Notes: generated by a model not told the origin, from the sequence alone. Counted from the first letter of the stretch, positions 1-5,001 are shown. The stretch: DNA of 5,483 nt from Pseudomonadota bacterium (GCA_023433185.1 JAEZEN010000242.1:1-5483), one strand, 5' to 3'. Translations and numbers: made by a program.

Positions 1-132
1 GCGCTCGGCTCGGTGATCGGCGCGCCGGTCGGCGGCATGCTCGCCGCGTCGGCGCCCGCCGCGCTGATCAAGGCCGTCCTCGGGGCACTGCTCGTCTGGT
101 CCGCATGGAAGGTCTTCACCCACAGGACGTAG
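1..132 (+). CDS. C-terminal end of a TauE/SafE-family membrane transporter (partial)
   Basis: Only the last 43 codons are present, read in frame 1 to a TAG stop at 130-132. The peptide starts ALGSVIGAPVGGMLAAS, continues through a hydrophobic helix (about residues 22-38, KAVLGALLVWSAW), and ends in the short polar tail KVFTHRT. A Gly-rich, small-residue segment followed by one last membrane helix is how TauE/SafE (sulfite/sulfonate exporter-like) permeases usually end, so I infer that family. The fragment is too short to exclude another polytopic membrane protein. The stop lies one base from the end of the convergent ModE-like gene, and no terminator hairpin with a T-run separates them. The start, the length and any substrate lie outside the window. 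Confidence 0.6.
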   Translation, partial: ALGSVIGAPVGGMLAASAPAALIKAVLGALLVWSAWKVFTHRT

Positions 133-133
133 G

Positions 134-514
134 TCAGTCCGCCGGATCGACCGTCCGTGCGAGCTGCTTGCGTAGGTCCCGGATGCCGGCGTCGATCGCG
201 GCCCCGGCGTCGGCCTCCATCTGCCGGTAGCGGTCGAGGACATGACTGCCGAGGTCGGTCAGCCGGGCGCCGCCGCCGCCGCCCGTGCCGCCCTTCTCGG
301 TCTCCACCAGGGGCGCCCGGAAGGCGGCGTTCAGTTCCTGGACGAGGCTCCAGCAGCGCTTGTAGCTCATGCCGAAGCGGCCTGCCGCCGCCGTGAGCGA
401 GCGCGTTTCCCGGATCGCCTCGAGGAGGTCGGCCTTGCCCGGCCCGAGCGCCACGCCGGGGCGGAGCACGACCCGGAAGCGGAGCCCTTCGGTCAAGTTG
501 GCGAATTGCGGCAT
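134..514 (-). CDS. Standalone ModE-like winged-helix DNA-binding protein
   Basis: The product is 126 aa and matches the N-terminal DNA-binding domain of ModE, the molybdate regulator. A helix-turn-helix runs from about residue 26 to 62 (LLEAIRETRSLTAAAGRFGMS, then SYKRCW at 50-55 as recognition helix, then LVQELN). A wing follows with LVETEKGGTGGGGGARLTDLG at about 69-89, the diagnostic Gly-rich turn of this family, and then a C-terminal dimerisation-type helix. The Mop/TOBE domains that bind molybdate in full ModE are absent, so a metal-sensing role cannot be assumed. The open frame runs upstream to 1012, but that part is antisense to the LacI coding frame. The start at 514 is chosen because homology begins there and AGGAG lies 8 bases upstream (523-527). 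It lies 56 bp downstream of the LacI stop on the same strand, so the two may be co-transcribed. Its targets are unknown. Confidence 0.85.
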   Translation of the reverse strand: MPQFANLTEGLRFRVVLRPGVALGPGKADLLEAIRETRSLTAAAGRFGMSYKRCWSLVQELNAAFRAPLVETEKGGTGGGGGARLTDLGSHVLDRYRQMEADAGAAIDAGIRDLRKQLARTVDPAD

Positions 515-522
515 GGCCGGTG

Positions 523-533
523 CTCCTGCTCCT
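523..533 (-). promoter_or_regulatory. Ribosome binding site of the ModE-like gene
   Basis: Read on the minus strand, two AGGAG-type motifs stand in tandem (529-533 and 523-527). The nearer is 8 bases from the ATG at 512-514. This decides the start, since the open frame itself extends several hundred bases further upstream across the LacI gene. Confidence 0.65.
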
Positions 534-570
534 CGTTCGTCGCGGCGCGGGCTTCGGGCCGGCGCCGGCG

Positions 571-1659
571 TCAGGTCTCCCGGTTGCTCACCGATTCGCG
601 GAGGATGAGGGGGCATTCGAGCTTGGTGATGGGGAATTTCGTGCCCGGGGTCGGCGCGAGGGCGCGCTCGATGGCCCAGCGGCCCATCTCGCGATGCGGC
701 AGCACGAGCGTCGTGAGCTGCGGCGCGAGGTGGCGGGCGACCTCCTCGTCGTCGTAGCCGATCACGGACACGTCCCCGGGTATGGCAAGCCCACGCTCCT
801 TGAGTGCCTCGTAGCAGCCCACCGCCATGCGGTCGTTCGAGCAGAAGATCGCCGTCGGCGGCACCTTGAGGCGCATCAGCGCATGGGTCTGGTCGTAGCC
901 GGCGCTGGTCTGCCAGTTGCCCTCCCGGACTAAGGTGGGGTCGTAGGCGATGTCGGCCGTGGCCAGCGCCTGACGATAGCCGCGAAGGCGGTCGCGGGCG
1001 GCATCCATCCACATCTCGCCGGTGATGATCGCGATCCGGCGATGCCCGGCGCGGACCAGCGTCTCCGTCGCGCGGTGGCCGCCCGCCACCTCGCCGGGGC
1101 AGACGCTCGGAAACCGGCGGTCATCCGAGTAGCAGTTGAGGAGGACGACCGGCACCTTGGCGCGGTAGAGCGATTCCGGCACCTGGACCTTGCGGGTCAT
1201 GATCGTCGCATAGACCAGGGCGTCGACGCCGTTGCGGAGGAGGGCGTCGATGGTCACCGGCTCCATCTCCGCATCGTTGAGGGTCTGGGCGATGGTCACG
1301 ACGTGGCCCGTGGTCCATGCCGTCTCGCGCGCCCCGTCGATCGAGACCACGGCCTCGGGACTGGTGGCGATGCGGTCGAAGACGAGGGCGACCTGGCGTG
1401 GCCGTTCCGAGAGCGCCACGTGGCCGGGGATGATCTCGTAGCCGAGATCGCGCGCCACGGCGATGACGCGGTCGCGTGTCTGGTGCGAGATGCGGATCCC
1501 GGGGGTGTTGTTCAGGACCACCGAGACCGTCGACTGCGAGCAGGCGGCAAGGCGCGCCACGTCGGTCATGGTCACCCGTTTGCCGGCCCCCCGCGCCGCC
1601 GTGCGGCGCGCCGACGCGTCATGGCTTGCTTCGCGCCGCTCGCGCACGGCCTTGTCCAT
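571..1659 (-). CDS. LacI-family transcriptional regulator
   Basis: The product is 362 aa from the chosen start. The LacI helix-turn-helix is at about residues 31-51 (MTDVARLAACSQSTVSVVLNN), followed by the hinge with LGY near 72-74 and Leu83. The periplasmic-binding-protein-like effector domain fills the rest, with the family signatures GHRRIAIITG (205-214), SNDRMA (274-279), VSVIGYDDEE (about 297-306), QLTTLVLPHREMG (314-326) and LRES (353-356). The usual Asp-Asn-x-x-Gly segment reads CPGEVAGG (187-194). The frame is open to 1692, but those 11 extra codons have only about half G/C at third positions while the gene is strongly biased from 1659 on, and GGGAG lies 11 bases before 1659. An ATG at 1569 is a shorter alternative. 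It is probably a sugar- or sugar-acid-responsive repressor. The divergent SDR gene is the obvious target, and the effector cannot be read from sequence. Confidence 0.93.
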   Translation of the reverse strand: MDKAVRERREASHDASARRTAARGAGKRVTMTDVARLAACSQSTVSVVLNNTPGIRISHQTRDRVIAVARDLGYEIIPGHVALSERPRQVALVFDRIATSPEAVVSIDGARETAWTTGHVVTIAQTLNDAEMEPVTIDALLRNGVDALVYATIMTRKVQVPESLYRAKVPVVLLNCYSDDRRFPSVCPGEVAGGHRATETLVRAGHRRIAIITGEMWMDAARDRLRGYRQALATADIAYDPTLVREGNWQTSAGYDQTHALMRLKVPPTAIFCSNDRMAVGCYEALKERGLAIPGDVSVIGYDDEEVARHLAPQLTTLVLPHREMGRWAIERALAPTPGTKFPITKLECPLILRESVSNRET

Positions 1660-1775
1660 ACGATCCAACGCTCCCGGATACCCGCTTCCCATTCAGATAG
1701 CCCCCGCCGCCGAGGCCTGTCCAGCCGAACCGGAGGGCCGCAACGAGGCGTTCGCGGGGCGCGCAGGGAAGGAAA

Positions 1776-1798
1776 TGTCCCGCCGATATCATCGGACA
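1776..1798. promoter_or_regulatory. Nested inverted repeats in the LacI/SDR divergent promoter region
   Basis: An outer pair TGTCC (1776-1780) / GGACA (1794-1798) encloses an inner pair CCGAT (1783-1787) / ATCGG (1791-1795) separated by ATC. The outer right arm shares bases with the inner right arm, so the two pairs are alternative registers of one dyad. The position is 58-80 bases before the SDR start and in the LacI leader. It could be an operator, but no binding evidence exists. Confidence 0.3.
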
Positions 1799-1815
1799 AA
1801 TTGAAGTTTGACTTG
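1797..1815. promoter_or_regulatory. 19-bp imperfect palindrome, candidate LacI-type operator
   Basis: The pattern is CAAnTnnAA-G-TTnnAnTTG, centred on position 1806, with 6 of 9 base pairs of the dyad symmetrical. It overlaps the TTGACT box proposed as -35 of the SDR gene (1808-1813), where a repressor would block RNA polymerase. LacI-family operators are commonly palindromes of 14-20 bp near the promoter. Assignment to the adjacent LacI protein is inference from position. Confidence 0.3.
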
Positions 1816-1834
1816 CGACCCTCATCGATATTAG
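1808..1834 (+). promoter_or_regulatory. Possible promoter of the SDR gene
   Basis: TTGACT (1808-1813) is one mismatch from the -35 consensus. TATTAG (1829-1834) is the best -10-like hexamer, but the spacer is only 15 bases, shorter than the ideal 17. The surrounding stretch is AT-rich against a very GC-rich background, which supports a promoter here even if the exact boxes are uncertain. Confidence 0.35.
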
Positions 1835-1855
1835 CGTCGTGACGAGGGGGATGGC

Positions 1856-2836
1856 ATGCGCGTTCTGGTCACAGGTGCCACGGGAAAGGTCGGACGTAAC
1901 CTGATCGCCCGTCTGCTTTCCGACGAGACCCGGCCGGATCTGGTCGTCCGGGCATTGTGCCACAATCGCAGGATCGAGGCCGGGCCGCGCGTGGAGGTCG
2001 TGTCGGGCTCCATCTCGGACCGTGCCGTCTGCGCCGCAGCCATGGAAGGTGTGACCCACGTCGTCCACCTCGCGACCTGCAAGGAAATCCCCGAAGACGT
2101 GATGGATGTCACCGTCAAGGGGATGTTCTGGCTGCTCGAGGCCTTCCGCCAGAATCCGTCCGCGCGGCAGTTCATCCTGGTCGGCGGCGATGCCGCCGTG
2201 GGGCACTTCTTCTACCGCCACGACGGACCGGTCACCGAGAAGACGCCGCACCGCGCCTACCCCGGGTGCTATGCGCTCTCCAAGGTCCTCGAGGAGGTGC
2301 TGCTCGAGCAGTGCGGCATCCAGTACGGCATCAACCATTGCTGCCTCCGGGCGCCGTGGATCATGGAGAAGGATGACTTCCGCTACACGCTGTCGTTCGG
2401 CGACGATGTGTTCGGCGGGCCGGTCTGGAAGGACCTGGTGCCGGAGGCCGATGCCCGGCGCTACCATCAGGACGGCACCGTACCGCTCCTCAAGGATGCC
2501 GACGGCAACCCACTGAAACGCAACTTCGTCCATGTCGACGATCTCTGCACGGCGATTCTCATCACCCTCGACAATCCGCGGGCCGAACGGCAGCTCTTCA
2601 ACGTCTGCATGGACCGGCCGGTCGATTACGGCGAACTCGCCGCCTATCTCGAGCGCACCCGCGGGCTCGGGTCGATCGAGATCCCGAGCGACTATCATTC
2701 GACTTGGCTCGACAACTCAAAGGCGAAACTCGAGCTTGGCTGGAGCCCCGGCTACGATCTGGCGAAGCTGGTCGATTCGGCCTGGACCTACGACCGGGGC
2801 GCCGACGATCCGCGGAAGGTCTGGTATCCGGGCTGA
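1856..2836 (+). CDS. NAD(P)-dependent epimerase/dehydratase family protein (extended SDR)
   Basis: The product is 326 aa, normal for an extended short-chain dehydrogenase. It opens directly with the Rossmann fold: the Gly motif TGATGKVG (residues 6-13, G7-x-x-G10-x-x-G13), HVVHLAT at 68-74, and the active-site YxxxK as Y139-ALS-K143. KRNFVHVDDL at 221-230 is the usual extended-SDR signature, and the C-terminal substrate domain ends DDPRKVWYPG. GAGGGGG (1844-1850) sits 5 bases before the ATG. It probably oxidises, reduces or epimerises a sugar or sugar-nucleotide-like substrate in the cytoplasm, using NAD(H) or NADP(H); the substrate is not readable. The position equivalent to the catalytic Ser/Thr (Ser124 in E. 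coli GalE) appears to be Gly111 within LVGGDAAVG. The protein has nine Cys. Its divergent neighbour is a LacI regulator, so induction by a carbon source is likely. Confidence 0.9.
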   Translation: MRVLVTGATGKVGRNLIARLLSDETRPDLVVRALCHNRRIEAGPRVEVVSGSISDRAVCAAAMEGVTHVVHLATCKEIPEDVMDVTVKGMFWLLEAFRQNPSARQFILVGGDAAVGHFFYRHDGPVTEKTPHRAYPGCYALSKVLEEVLLEQCGIQYGINHCCLRAPWIMEKDDFRYTLSFGDDVFGGPVWKDLVPEADARRYHQDGTVPLLKDADGNPLKRNFVHVDDLCTAILITLDNPRAERQLFNVCMDRPVDYGELAAYLERTRGLGSIEIPSDYHSTWLDNSKAKLELGWSPGYDLAKLVDSAWTYDRGADDPRKVWYPG

Positions 2837-2847
2837 GGGCAGGGGGG

Positions 2848-2886
2848 TTGAAAGGATTCAAGGCGCGCCCGCCCGAGCGGCGGGCG
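2848..2886 (+). other. Two adjacent hairpins after the SDR stop
   Basis: The first is TTGAA-AGGA-TTCAA (2848-2861), a 5-bp stem with an AGGA loop. The second is CGCCCGCC-CGAGC-GGCGGGCG (2866-2886), an 8-bp perfect stem with a 5-nt loop. They begin 11 bases beyond the SDR stop. No T-run follows the second stem (GATTGG instead), so it is not a standard intrinsic terminator. It may protect the 3' end of the mRNA or assist Rho-dependent ending. Confidence 0.45.
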
Positions 2887-2912
2887 GATTGGACGGACGG
2901 TTGCAAACGGTG

Positions 2913-2941
2913 TCGACAGGCCGGCCGGACGATAGTAGAAG
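2913..2941 (+). promoter_or_regulatory. Possible promoter of the candidate small RNA
   Basis: TCGACA (2913-2918) has one mismatch to TTGACA and is followed after exactly 17 bases by TAGAAG (2936-2941), a 4/6 match to TATAAT. Initiation would fall near 2948. This is a sequence match only; such matches arise by chance, but this one sits at the right place before the structured stretch. Confidence 0.35.
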
Positions 2942-2947
2942 GCAAGA

Positions 2948-3054
2948 CGTTATTGGGAAGAACCGCAAGGAAGCGGGCGCCCCACGAGCTCATCCCGCTG
3001 GATGAGAACCCGACGGAACGGAAACTTGGAGGCGCTTCGGCGCCTCCCTTTTTT
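2948..3054 (+). ncRNA. Candidate small RNA with three stem-loops and its own terminator
   Basis: This lies in the 280-bp stretch between the SDR and SRPBCC genes, which holds no credible protein gene. Hairpin 1 is CCGC-AAGGAA-GCGG (2963-2976), extendable by TGGG (2954-2957) pairing with CCCA (2981-2984) across an internal loop. Hairpin 2 is CTCATCC-CGCT-GGATGAG (2989-3006), 7 perfect pairs. A single-stranded purine-rich linker contains CGGAACGGAAAC. Hairpin 3 is the intrinsic terminator at 3028-3054. A promoter-like pair ends at 2941. A compact RNA of about 107 nt with three stem-loops resembles the layout of alphaproteobacterial trans-acting sRNAs such as the suhB/MmgR group, but I have not verified membership. 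The alternative is a long structured 3' UTR of the SDR mRNA, or an sRNA processed from it. Confidence 0.5.
3028..3054 (+). terminator. Intrinsic (Rho-independent) terminator
   Basis: The stem is GGAGGCGC (3028-3035) paired with GCGCCTCC (3040-3047), 8 perfect pairs, closed by a very stable C(TTCG)G tetraloop. One C and six T's (3049-3054) follow. The polarity is plus strand only, because the reverse side lacks a comparable T-run. It lies 190 bp after the SDR stop, far for a simple gene terminator, which is one reason to suspect a separate RNA upstream of it. It also insulates the SRPBCC gene. Confidence 0.9.
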
Positions 3055-3116
3055 CGTGCCGGACGGCTCGATGATGGGGACGCCATCCCGGCGCGGTCTT
3101 GCCCCGGAAGGTCGCA

Positions 3117-3746
3117 ATGGACACTGGAGACGACAAGGCGCCGCAGGCTGCCGGTGACAAGACGCCGTCGCCCGGTCGCCCGCAGGGGCGGACACTGCGC
3201 TGGCTCGGCATCGGCATCGTCGGGCTGGTGCTGGCTGCGCTCGTCGTCGCCTTCATGCTTCCCCGGCACGCTGTCGTCGTGCGATCGATCGAGATCGCCG
3301 CGCCGCCGTCCACCGTCTTCCCGCTCGTCTCCGACCTCCGGCGCTTCAACGAATGGTCGCCTTGGGCGGATATCGACCCGGATGCGGCGTTCACCTTCAC
3401 CGGGCCGACCGACGGGGTCGGCCAGACGCTGAACTGGCAGTCCGGCGACCAGCGTCTCGGAAACGGTTCGATGACGATCGCCGACCTCGAGCCGGACAGC
3501 CGCGTCGACCTGACGATCGACTTCGCCGGGGCCGGCACGTCGGCGGGCTTCGTCACCCTCGATCCGGCGGGTGACGGTACGCGGGCCACCTGGGGCTATG
3601 ACAGCGACCTCGGCTTGAATCCCCTTGCGCGCTACTTCGGCATGATGGCCGACGGCGCGGTCGGTCCGGACTACGAGAAGGGCCTGGCGCGTCTCAAGGC
3701 GGTCGCGGAGGCCACCCCTCCCGAGGCCGCTGCCGACGCCGAGTAG
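3117..3746 (+). CDS. Membrane-anchored SRPBCC (START/polyketide cyclase-like) protein
   Basis: The product is 209 aa. Residues 1-28 are polar, with a positively charged end (GRTLRW). Residues about 29-48 form one hydrophobic helix (WLGIGIVGLVLAALVVAFML), best read as a membrane anchor. After PRHAVVVRSIEIAAPPSTVFPLVSDLRRFNEWSPWADID the sequence has the typical start of the SRPBCC helix-grip fold: a beta strand, the APPxxVF helix and the NEWSPW motif. The domain runs to about 195, followed by an Ala/Pro-rich tail. SRPBCC domains form a deep hydrophobic ligand pocket; no ligand or enzymatic activity can be assigned. The orientation would place the domain in the periplasm if the helix is an uncleaved signal anchor, though the charges around it do not settle this. 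The start at 3117 is preferred over an in-frame TTG at 3099 because GGAAGG (3106-3111) lies 5 bases before it. Confidence 0.85.
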   Translation: MDTGDDKAPQAAGDKTPSPGRPQGRTLRWLGIGIVGLVLAALVVAFMLPRHAVVVRSIEIAAPPSTVFPLVSDLRRFNEWSPWADIDPDAAFTFTGPTDGVGQTLNWQSGDQRLGNGSMTIADLEPDSRVDLTIDFAGAGTSAGFVTLDPAGDGTRATWGYDSDLGLNPLARYFGMMADGAVGPDYEKGLARLKAVAEATPPEAAADAE

Positions 3747-3750
3747 CCCC

Positions 3751-4368
3751 TCAGGGCCGCCAGTCCATGGCCACAAAGCCGGGGGTCGCCCGCACGCGGT
3801 CGAGCCACGACCGGATTGCCGGATAGGCGGCGAGGTCGAAGTCGCCCTGCTCGGCGACGTGGGTATAGGCGAAGAGGGCGATGTCGGCGATCGAATAGGC
3901 GCTGCCGGCGAACCAGGGCGCTGCGCCGAGGCGGGTCTCCATCACGCGGAGCGCCATGTGTCCGCGGGTGTGAAGCTCGGCGAGCCGCTCCTCCCCCAGT
4001 CGCGCCCGCCCTTCGGGAATCAGGTGCAGCCAGGAGCGGGCGACGGCGATATGGGGCTCGTGGCTGTACTGTTCGAAGAATAGCCACTGGTAGCAGATGG
4101 CCCGCTCGTAGCGGTCGTCCGGGAGGAGGGCCGTTCCCTCGGCGAGGTGGAGCAGCATCGCATCGGATTCCGCCAGCGTCCGGCCGTCGGGGAGGACGAG
4201 GAGCGGCACCTTGCCGTTCGGATTGAGGGCGAGGAATTCCGGTGTACGCGTTGATCCATCGAGGGAATCGGTATCGACAAGCCGGAAAGGGAGGCCGAGC
4301 TGGTGCATCAGCAGGCGTGGCTTGTAGCAGTTGCCCGAACTCTGCATCGAGTAAAGCGTGTAGGTCAT
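3751..4368 (-). CDS. Glutathione S-transferase family protein
   Basis: The product is 205 aa, the usual size of cytosolic bacterial GSTs. The thioredoxin-like domain (about 1-78) has the N-terminal active-site stretch YSMQSSGNCYKPRLL, the NPNGKVPLL segment at 49-57 with the cis-Pro (P55), and the glutathione-binding ESDAMLLHLA at 67-76 (E67-S68). The helical C-terminal domain contains YSIADIALFAYTH (158-170), the conserved capping-box region, and ends YPAIRSWLDRVRATPGF. S11, N13 and C14 are candidate catalytic residues; which one acts cannot be decided by eye. It probably conjugates or reduces electrophilic or peroxide substrates with glutathione in the cytoplasm. GAGGA (4376-4380) lies 7 bases before the ATG. 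The stop is 4 bp from that of the convergent SRPBCC gene. It is divergent from the OsmC-like gene. Confidence 0.93.
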   Translation of the reverse strand: MTYTLYSMQSSGNCYKPRLLMHQLGLPFRLVDTDSLDGSTRTPEFLALNPNGKVPLLVLPDGRTLAESDAMLLHLAEGTALLPDDRYERAICYQWLFFEQYSHEPHIAVARSWLHLIPEGRARLGEERLAELHTRGHMALRVMETRLGAAPWFAGSAYSIADIALFAYTHVAEQGDFDLAAYPAIRSWLDRVRATPGFVAMDWRP

Positions 4369-4396
4369 CGGATCGTCCTCGCCGGCGTGTGCGGGT

Positions 4397-4427
4397 AGAT
4401 TAGGGACGCAGTCCGGCCCGCGTCCAA
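4397..4427 (-). promoter_or_regulatory. Possible GST promoter with an embedded dyad
   Basis: On the minus strand, TTGGAC (complement of 4422-4427) and TAATCT (complement of 4397-4402) form a -35/-10-like pair with a long 19-base spacer. The perfect inverted repeat GGACGC (4404-4409) / GCGTCC (4420-4425), with a 10-base gap, fills the spacer. A regulator bound there would sit on the promoter. Both assignments are by eye and tentative. Confidence 0.3.
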
Positions 4428-4432
4428 TGCAA

Positions 4433-4447
4433 TCCGGTGGCGCCGGA
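4433..4447. repeat. Inverted repeat TCCGG-N5-CCGGA
   Basis: Perfect 5-bp arms (4433-4437 and 4443-4447) flank TGGCG; the right half also overlaps a GGCGCC palindrome (4439-4444). It lies midway in the GST/OsmC divergent region. Such GC-rich arms are frequent by chance in this base composition. Confidence 0.3.
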
Positions 4448-4453
4448 CATCAC

Positions 4454-4473
4454 GCGGCGCGATGATGCGCCGC
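4454..4473. promoter_or_regulatory. 7-bp perfect inverted repeat upstream of the OsmC-like gene
   Basis: GCGGCGC (4454-4460) and GCGCCGC (4467-4473) flank GATGAT. The repeat ends 21 bases before the OsmC ATG, just ahead of its GGAG site (4482-4485). It could act as DNA operator or as a leader hairpin in the mRNA. It does not resemble the AT-rich operator of the peroxide sensor OhrR, which controls some OsmC/Ohr genes. Confidence 0.4.
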
Positions 4474-4494
4474 AGCTAAACGGAGAAACCGGCC

Positions 4495-5001
4495 ATGCTC
4501 GAGATCGCCGACATCAAGACGTTGCAGGCGCCCCTCAAGGCCCGCTACCGCGACGAGCCCGAAGCAGCGCTCATCCTTCTCCATGCCGAAGGCAGCCTCG
4601 GCGCCGGCGTGACCTGCTCGGTCGAGACCGGAAGCGCAGTCGTCAGGGCCGGGCGCCATCCCGCGACCGGGGGCGGCCTCGAGAACGTCTGTTCGGGGGA
4701 CATGCTGCTTCAGTCCCTCGTCGCCTGCGCCGGGGTGACGATGAACGCAGTGGCCAACGCGCTGGCGCTGCCGATCCGCGATGCAAAGGTCCGGGCCGAG
4801 GGCGAGCTCGACGTGCGCGGTACGCTCGGCGTCGACCGCACCGCGCCGGTCGGCTTCCGGCACATCCGACTCGCCTTCGAGATCGAGGGCGACCTGAGCG
4901 CCGAGCAGCGGGACACGCTCGTACGGCTCACCGAGCGCTACTGCGTCGTCCTCCAGACCATCCGCTCGGGGCCGGAGGTCACCGTCACGGTCGCGCCCTG
5001 A
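4495..5001 (+). CDS. OsmC/Ohr-family protein (thiol peroxidase-like)
   Basis: The product is 168 aa. The paired family cysteines are visible: C78 in SGDMLLQSLVACAGVTMNAVA, the buried central helix, and C150 in LTERYCVVLQTIRSG. In OsmC and Ohr proteins these two Cys reduce organic hydroperoxides through a disulfide cycle. An early extended strand region (residues 22-55) and the strand HIRLAFEIEGDLS (123-135) fit the alpha/beta OsmC swapped-dimer fold. The sequence looks more like the general OsmC-like branch than classical Ohr, so the substrate may be a fatty-acid peroxide or something else. GGAG (4482-4485) lies 9 bases before the ATG. It is transcribed divergently from a GST-like gene, which supports a role in thiol or oxidative stress. 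The last 17 bases overlap the end of the convergent methyltransferase gene. Confidence 0.9.
   Translation: MLEIADIKTLQAPLKARYRDEPEAALILLHAEGSLGAGVTCSVETGSAVVRAGRHPATGGGLENVCSGDMLLQSLVACAGVTMNAVANALALPIRDAKVRAEGELDVRGTLGVDRTAPVGFRHIRLAFEIEGDLSAEQRDTLVRLTERYCVVLQTIRSGPEVTVTVAP

Noticed and set aside
558..569. Perfect 12-bp palindrome GCCGGCGCCGGC just after the LacI stop
   Set aside because: There is no T-run on either strand, and short GC palindromes of this kind are expected in such DNA. It is not called as a terminator.
1042..1842. Long plus-strand open frame (266 codons) across the LacI gene
   Set aside because: It is antisense to a gene with full family signatures. The translation is rich in Arg, His and Asp-Arg repeats with no domain, as expected for a mirror frame in GC-rich DNA.
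1619..2698. Long minus-strand open frame (359 codons) across the SDR gene and promoter gap
   Set aside because: It is opposite the SDR reading frame and shows no recognisable motif; it is explained by the lack of AT-rich stop codons.
3099..3101. TTG as alternative start of the SRPBCC gene
   Set aside because: The ATG at 3117 has GGAAGG at 5 bases, while the TTG has no good ribosome binding site and adds only six residues.
2704..3432. Plus-strand open frame (242 codons) through the 280-bp gap
   Set aside because: It overlaps the SDR and SRPBCC genes out of frame and reads through the hairpins. The composition is Arg/Ser-rich with no domain, so the gap is better explained as RNA and terminator.
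2598..3776. Minus-strand open frame (392 codons) spanning the SDR end, the intergenic stretch and the SRPBCC gene
   Set aside because: It runs antisense through two supported genes and through the perfect intrinsic terminator, with low-complexity Arg/Pro/Ser translation.
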